Origin: JANYGA01 sp043743145
GTDB lineage: Bacteria; Vulcanimicrobiota; Vulcanimicrobiia; Vulcanimicrobiales; Vulcanimicrobiaceae
Length of the DNA stretch: 11,498 nucleotides
Direction of reading: 5' to 3'
Assembly: GCA_043743145.1 (NCBI GenBank)
Contig: JAYTXC010000122.1
Coordinates: 1-11,498 of the forward strand
The position numbers and the translations under genes are program-made. The notes beneath the pieces were generated by a model. It saw only the letters and a list, made by a program, of their open reading frames with translations. It was not told the origin of the DNA and ran no database searches. Each line of letters starts with the position of its first letter. Position 1 is the stretch's first letter. Shown piece after piece: positions 9,524 through 11,498 of this stretch.

Positions 9524-10015
9524 ATGAAGCTCAAGATCGCATGCGCCCTCGTCGTATCGCTCGCGTTCGTGCATTTCGCGCGTGCGGCCGATGCCGCGCC
9601 GCTTTCGGCCGCCGCGATCGCTCCCGCACGCGCGGCGCTCGACGCGATCGAAGCACGAGATCGCGCGAAATTCATCGCCGCGTTCGCTGCAGATGTCACG
9701 ATCGTCGATGAAATCTCACCGTTTTACTTCGCCGGCGAAGATACGGCCGGGCGTTGGTTCGATCGCCTCGCAGCCGTCAATCGCGCTAACGCGATCTCGG
9801 GCGAACATACGACGATCGCGCGTGCACCGCGCGGTGCAGTCGAGGGTGATGAGGCCTATGCCGTCGTCGACGTTCGCATCGGGTATCGCGAACATGGTCG
9901 GGCGATCGTCGAAAACGGGGCCTGGACCTTTGCCCTCAAGAACGATGGCGGAACATGGAAGATCGTCGTGGCCGCATTCGCTCCGATGCCGACGGCAACG
10001 CCGCAGACGCGGTAG
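9524..10015 (+). CDS. Secreted NTF2/SnoaL-like domain protein
   Basis: A 163-residue protein with a clear signal peptide: MKLK, a hydrophobic core IACALVVSLAFVHF (5-18) and cleavage expected after ARA or ARAAD-A near 21-24. The mature part follows the cone-shaped NTF2/SnoaL/DUF4440 pattern: an opening helix with RDRAKFIAAFAADVTIVDE (45-63), a strand-rich middle, and closing strands WTFALKNDGGTWKIVVAAFAP (134-154) containing the typical W-x-F-x-L-K and W-K-I. Such proteins may be enzymes or ligand binders, and no catalytic residue can be named. ATG 9524 is chosen because it begins the signal peptide; the same frame is open far upstream but there overlaps the mannosidase in antisense. No Shine-Dalgarno sequence is seen. 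Its 3' end overlaps the following gene by 61 bases, suggesting translational coupling. Confidence 0.8.
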   Translation: MKLKIACALVVSLAFVHFARAADAAPLSAAAIAPARAALDAIEARDRAKFIAAFAADVTIVDEISPFYFAGEDTAGRWFDRLAAVNRANAISGEHTTIARAPRGAVEGDEAYAVVDVRIGYREHGRAIVENGAWTFALKNDGGTWKIVVAAFAPMPTATPQTR

Positions 10016-11498
10016 CGGCGACTCTTGGTGGGATACTGGTGTATGCCGTCGCCGCGGTTCTCGGGCACGTCAGTGCGGCCGGTGGCTCGGTTCAAACCGT
10101 CGGCTTGCAGATCGCACTCGCGCTCGCCGGTCTCGGAGGTGCGATGGCGCTCTGGAAGCGCTCGGGGTCGCTCACACTCGCGTGGATCATCGCCGTCGGG
10201 CTCGGTGCGCGACTGGCTCTCTTGCCCGCGGCGCCGTTGCAATCGAACGATCTCTATCGCTATCTCTGGGATGGGCGTGTCCTTGCCGCGGGCATCGATC
10301 CCTACGTCGTCGCGCCGGATGCCGCGCAACTCGCGGCGATGCGAGGCGCGGATTCGCTCTACGCGCACATCGATTGGAATCACGTTCCGACGCTCTATCC
10401 GCCCTTCGATCTCGCACTCTACACCCTGGGCGCGTGGCTCGGTCATTCCGCGACCTCACCATTCTTACCGCTCAAAGCGCTCTTGGTCGTGGGTGACGTG
10501 TTCTCCATGGCGCTCATCGCAGCGCTCTTGCACGCGTGCAAATTGCCGATCGGGCGACTCGCGCTCTACGCCTGGAACCCACTCGTGATCGTCGAGTTCG
10601 CCCTCAACGGGCATGAAGAGAGTTGGGCGATCGCGTTCTTGCTCGCGACGATCCTCGCTTTTCGTGCGGAGAAGACGACGCTTGCGGCGGTTGCGATTGC
10701 GGGCGCGGTGCTGGTGAAACTCTATCCCGCCGCGTTCGTCCCGGCGCTCTTCGCGCGCCGCTCGTTCGCGCCCAAAGCCTTACTCGTTCCCGCAATCGTG
10801 GCGGTTGCGTACGCGCCATTCGTCCTTTGGAATTCCGATGTCCTCGGATTCCTACATGCCTTTGCGTTCGAGTATCACTTCAACGATTCGCTGCATCTGT
10901 TGCTCGGCACGTTTGGGTCGGCCGCGATCTTCGCACTCGCACTCGTCGTCGCAGGCGTCGCACGCTATCGCGGTGCGAATGCGATCGTGGTCGTCCTGGG
11001 ATGTGAGATCGCCTATCTCTTACTCTCACCCAACGTGTACCCGTGGTACGTCGCGGTGTTTGCCGCGCTGCTGCCGCTGCTGCCCGATGCGTTCGCCGGT
11101 ACGATGCGGCCGCTCGCCCTCGCACTCATCGCATGGACGGTGCTCGCACCGCTTGCGTATCTCGCACCATGGATCGTGCCGATGGGATCGCCGCTCGATA
11201 TCGTCGCGCATGTCGTGGAATACGTACCGATCTTCGCGGTGCTCGCATACGGTGCGTTCGCCCGGCGTCGCGGCATCGTTGCGCTCGTTGCGAGCGCCGT
11301 CGCGCTCACGGGATGCGCCACGACTCCACCTGCGACGCTCGTCGCACGCGGCGAGCACGTTTACGCGACCGACTGCGTCGTCTGTCATCGTCCCACGACC
11401 ACGTCGTTCATCGGTCCCGATCTTACCCACGTTGCCGGGCGCCGGTCGCAGGCGAACCTCGCGCATCATATCGCCACCTCCGTTCCCGGCGGCACGAC
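9955..11498 (+). CDS. GT-C polytopic glycosyltransferase fused in frame to cytochrome c domain (3'-partial)
   Basis: An uninterrupted frame of at least 514 codons that leaves the window. Residues ~18-436 are a GT-C type membrane glycosyltransferase with about 11-12 hydrophobic segments, resembling MptB/GT87-like mannosyltransferases that use a polyprenyl-phosphate sugar. Motifs: SNDLYRYLWDGRVLAAGIDPY (97-117) in the first large extracytoplasmic loop, with D99 the likely catalytic acidic residue; YPP (148-150); WNPLVIVEFALNGHEE (207-222); SPNVYPWY (358-365). RRR (437-439), a short hydrophobic stretch and the lipobox LTGC454 follow, then GEHVYATDCVVCH with heme-binding C474, C477 and H478, and IGPDLTHVAGR (486-496) as in mono-heme cytochromes c. 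The distal heme ligand is outside the window. ATG 9955 is chosen because GTG 10039 would cut the first membrane segment. Donor and acceptor are unknown; a lost stop codon or assembly error could mimic the fusion. Confidence 0.8.
   Translation, partial: MEDRRGRIRSDADGNAADAVAATLGGILVYAVAAVLGHVSAAGGSVQTVGLQIALALAGLGGAMALWKRSGSLTLAWIIAVGLGARLALLPAAPLQSNDLYRYLWDGRVLAAGIDPYVVAPDAAQLAAMRGADSLYAHIDWNHVPTLYPPFDLALYTLGAWLGHSATSPFLPLKALLVVGDVFSMALIAALLHACKLPIGRLALYAWNPLVIVEFALNGHEESWAIAFLLATILAFRAEKTTLAAVAIAGAVLVKLYPAAFVPALFARRSFAPKALLVPAIVAVAYAPFVLWNSDVLGFLHAFAFEYHFNDSLHLLLGTFGSAAIFALALVVAGVARYRGANAIVVVLGCEIAYLLLSPNVYPWYVAVFAALLPLLPDAFAGTMRPLALALIAWTVLAPLAYLAPWIVPMGSPLDIVAHVVEYVPIFAVLAYGAFARRRGIVALVASAVALTGCATTPPATLVARGEHVYATDCVVCHRPTTTSFIGPDLTHVAGRRSQANLAHHIATSVPGGT

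Noticed and set aside
10039..10041. GTG at 10039 as start of the GT-C gene
   Set aside because: A weak GGTGGG lies upstream, but starting here removes most of the first membrane segment; ATG 9955 is preferred, though not proven.

Overview
The window is a high-GC bacterial chromosomal segment with tightly packed genes. It opens inside rpoC, the RNA polymerase beta' subunit, which lacks its first ~220 codons here. This RpoC has no large insertion (SI3 of E. coli) between its trigger-loop/zinc region and its C-terminal segment, which argues against a gammaproteobacterium. The high GC, the TPR-LuxR regulator and the enrichment of GCGATCG-type words would suit a deep-branching Terrabacteria-type soil lineage, for example Eremiobacterota/WPS-2. 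That assignment is a low-confidence guess, since no rRNA or complete marker gene is present.

Layout. (1) 1-3186 rpoC (+), closed by a clear intrinsic terminator at 3205-3233. (2) 3187-3574 is a relatively AT-rich 388-base gap with no convincing gene but several inverted repeats, including a perfect 15-bp palindrome just ahead of the next gene. (3) 3575-5146 (+) encodes a TPR-like protein with a C-terminal LuxR-type helix-turn-helix. (4) 5243-5695 (+) is a small secreted HNH-fold protein with a TTG start and a good ribosome binding site. (5) 5739-6968 (+) is a photolyase-family protein that begins directly with the FAD-binding helical domain and carries an alpha/beta domain at its C-terminus, the reverse of the usual order. 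(6) 6965-9448 (-) is an exported GH38 alpha-mannosidase, convergent with the photolyase gene, their stop codons overlapping within four bases. (7) 9449-9523 is a short divergent gap with two small palindromes. (8) 9524-10015 (+) is a secreted NTF2/SnoaL-like protein. (9) 9955 to the window end (+) is a polytopic GT-C glycosyltransferase that continues in frame, with no stop, into a lipobox-like segment and a CxxCH cytochrome c domain.

How the genes may work together. rpoC is housekeeping and transcriptionally insulated. The mannosidase, the NTF2-like protein and the GT-C enzyme share one divergent promoter region and may form an envelope-glycan unit, one side trimming mannosides and the other transferring a lipid-linked sugar; this is inference. 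The two most unusual objects are the GT-C/cytochrome c fusion and the apparently domain-swapped photolyase.
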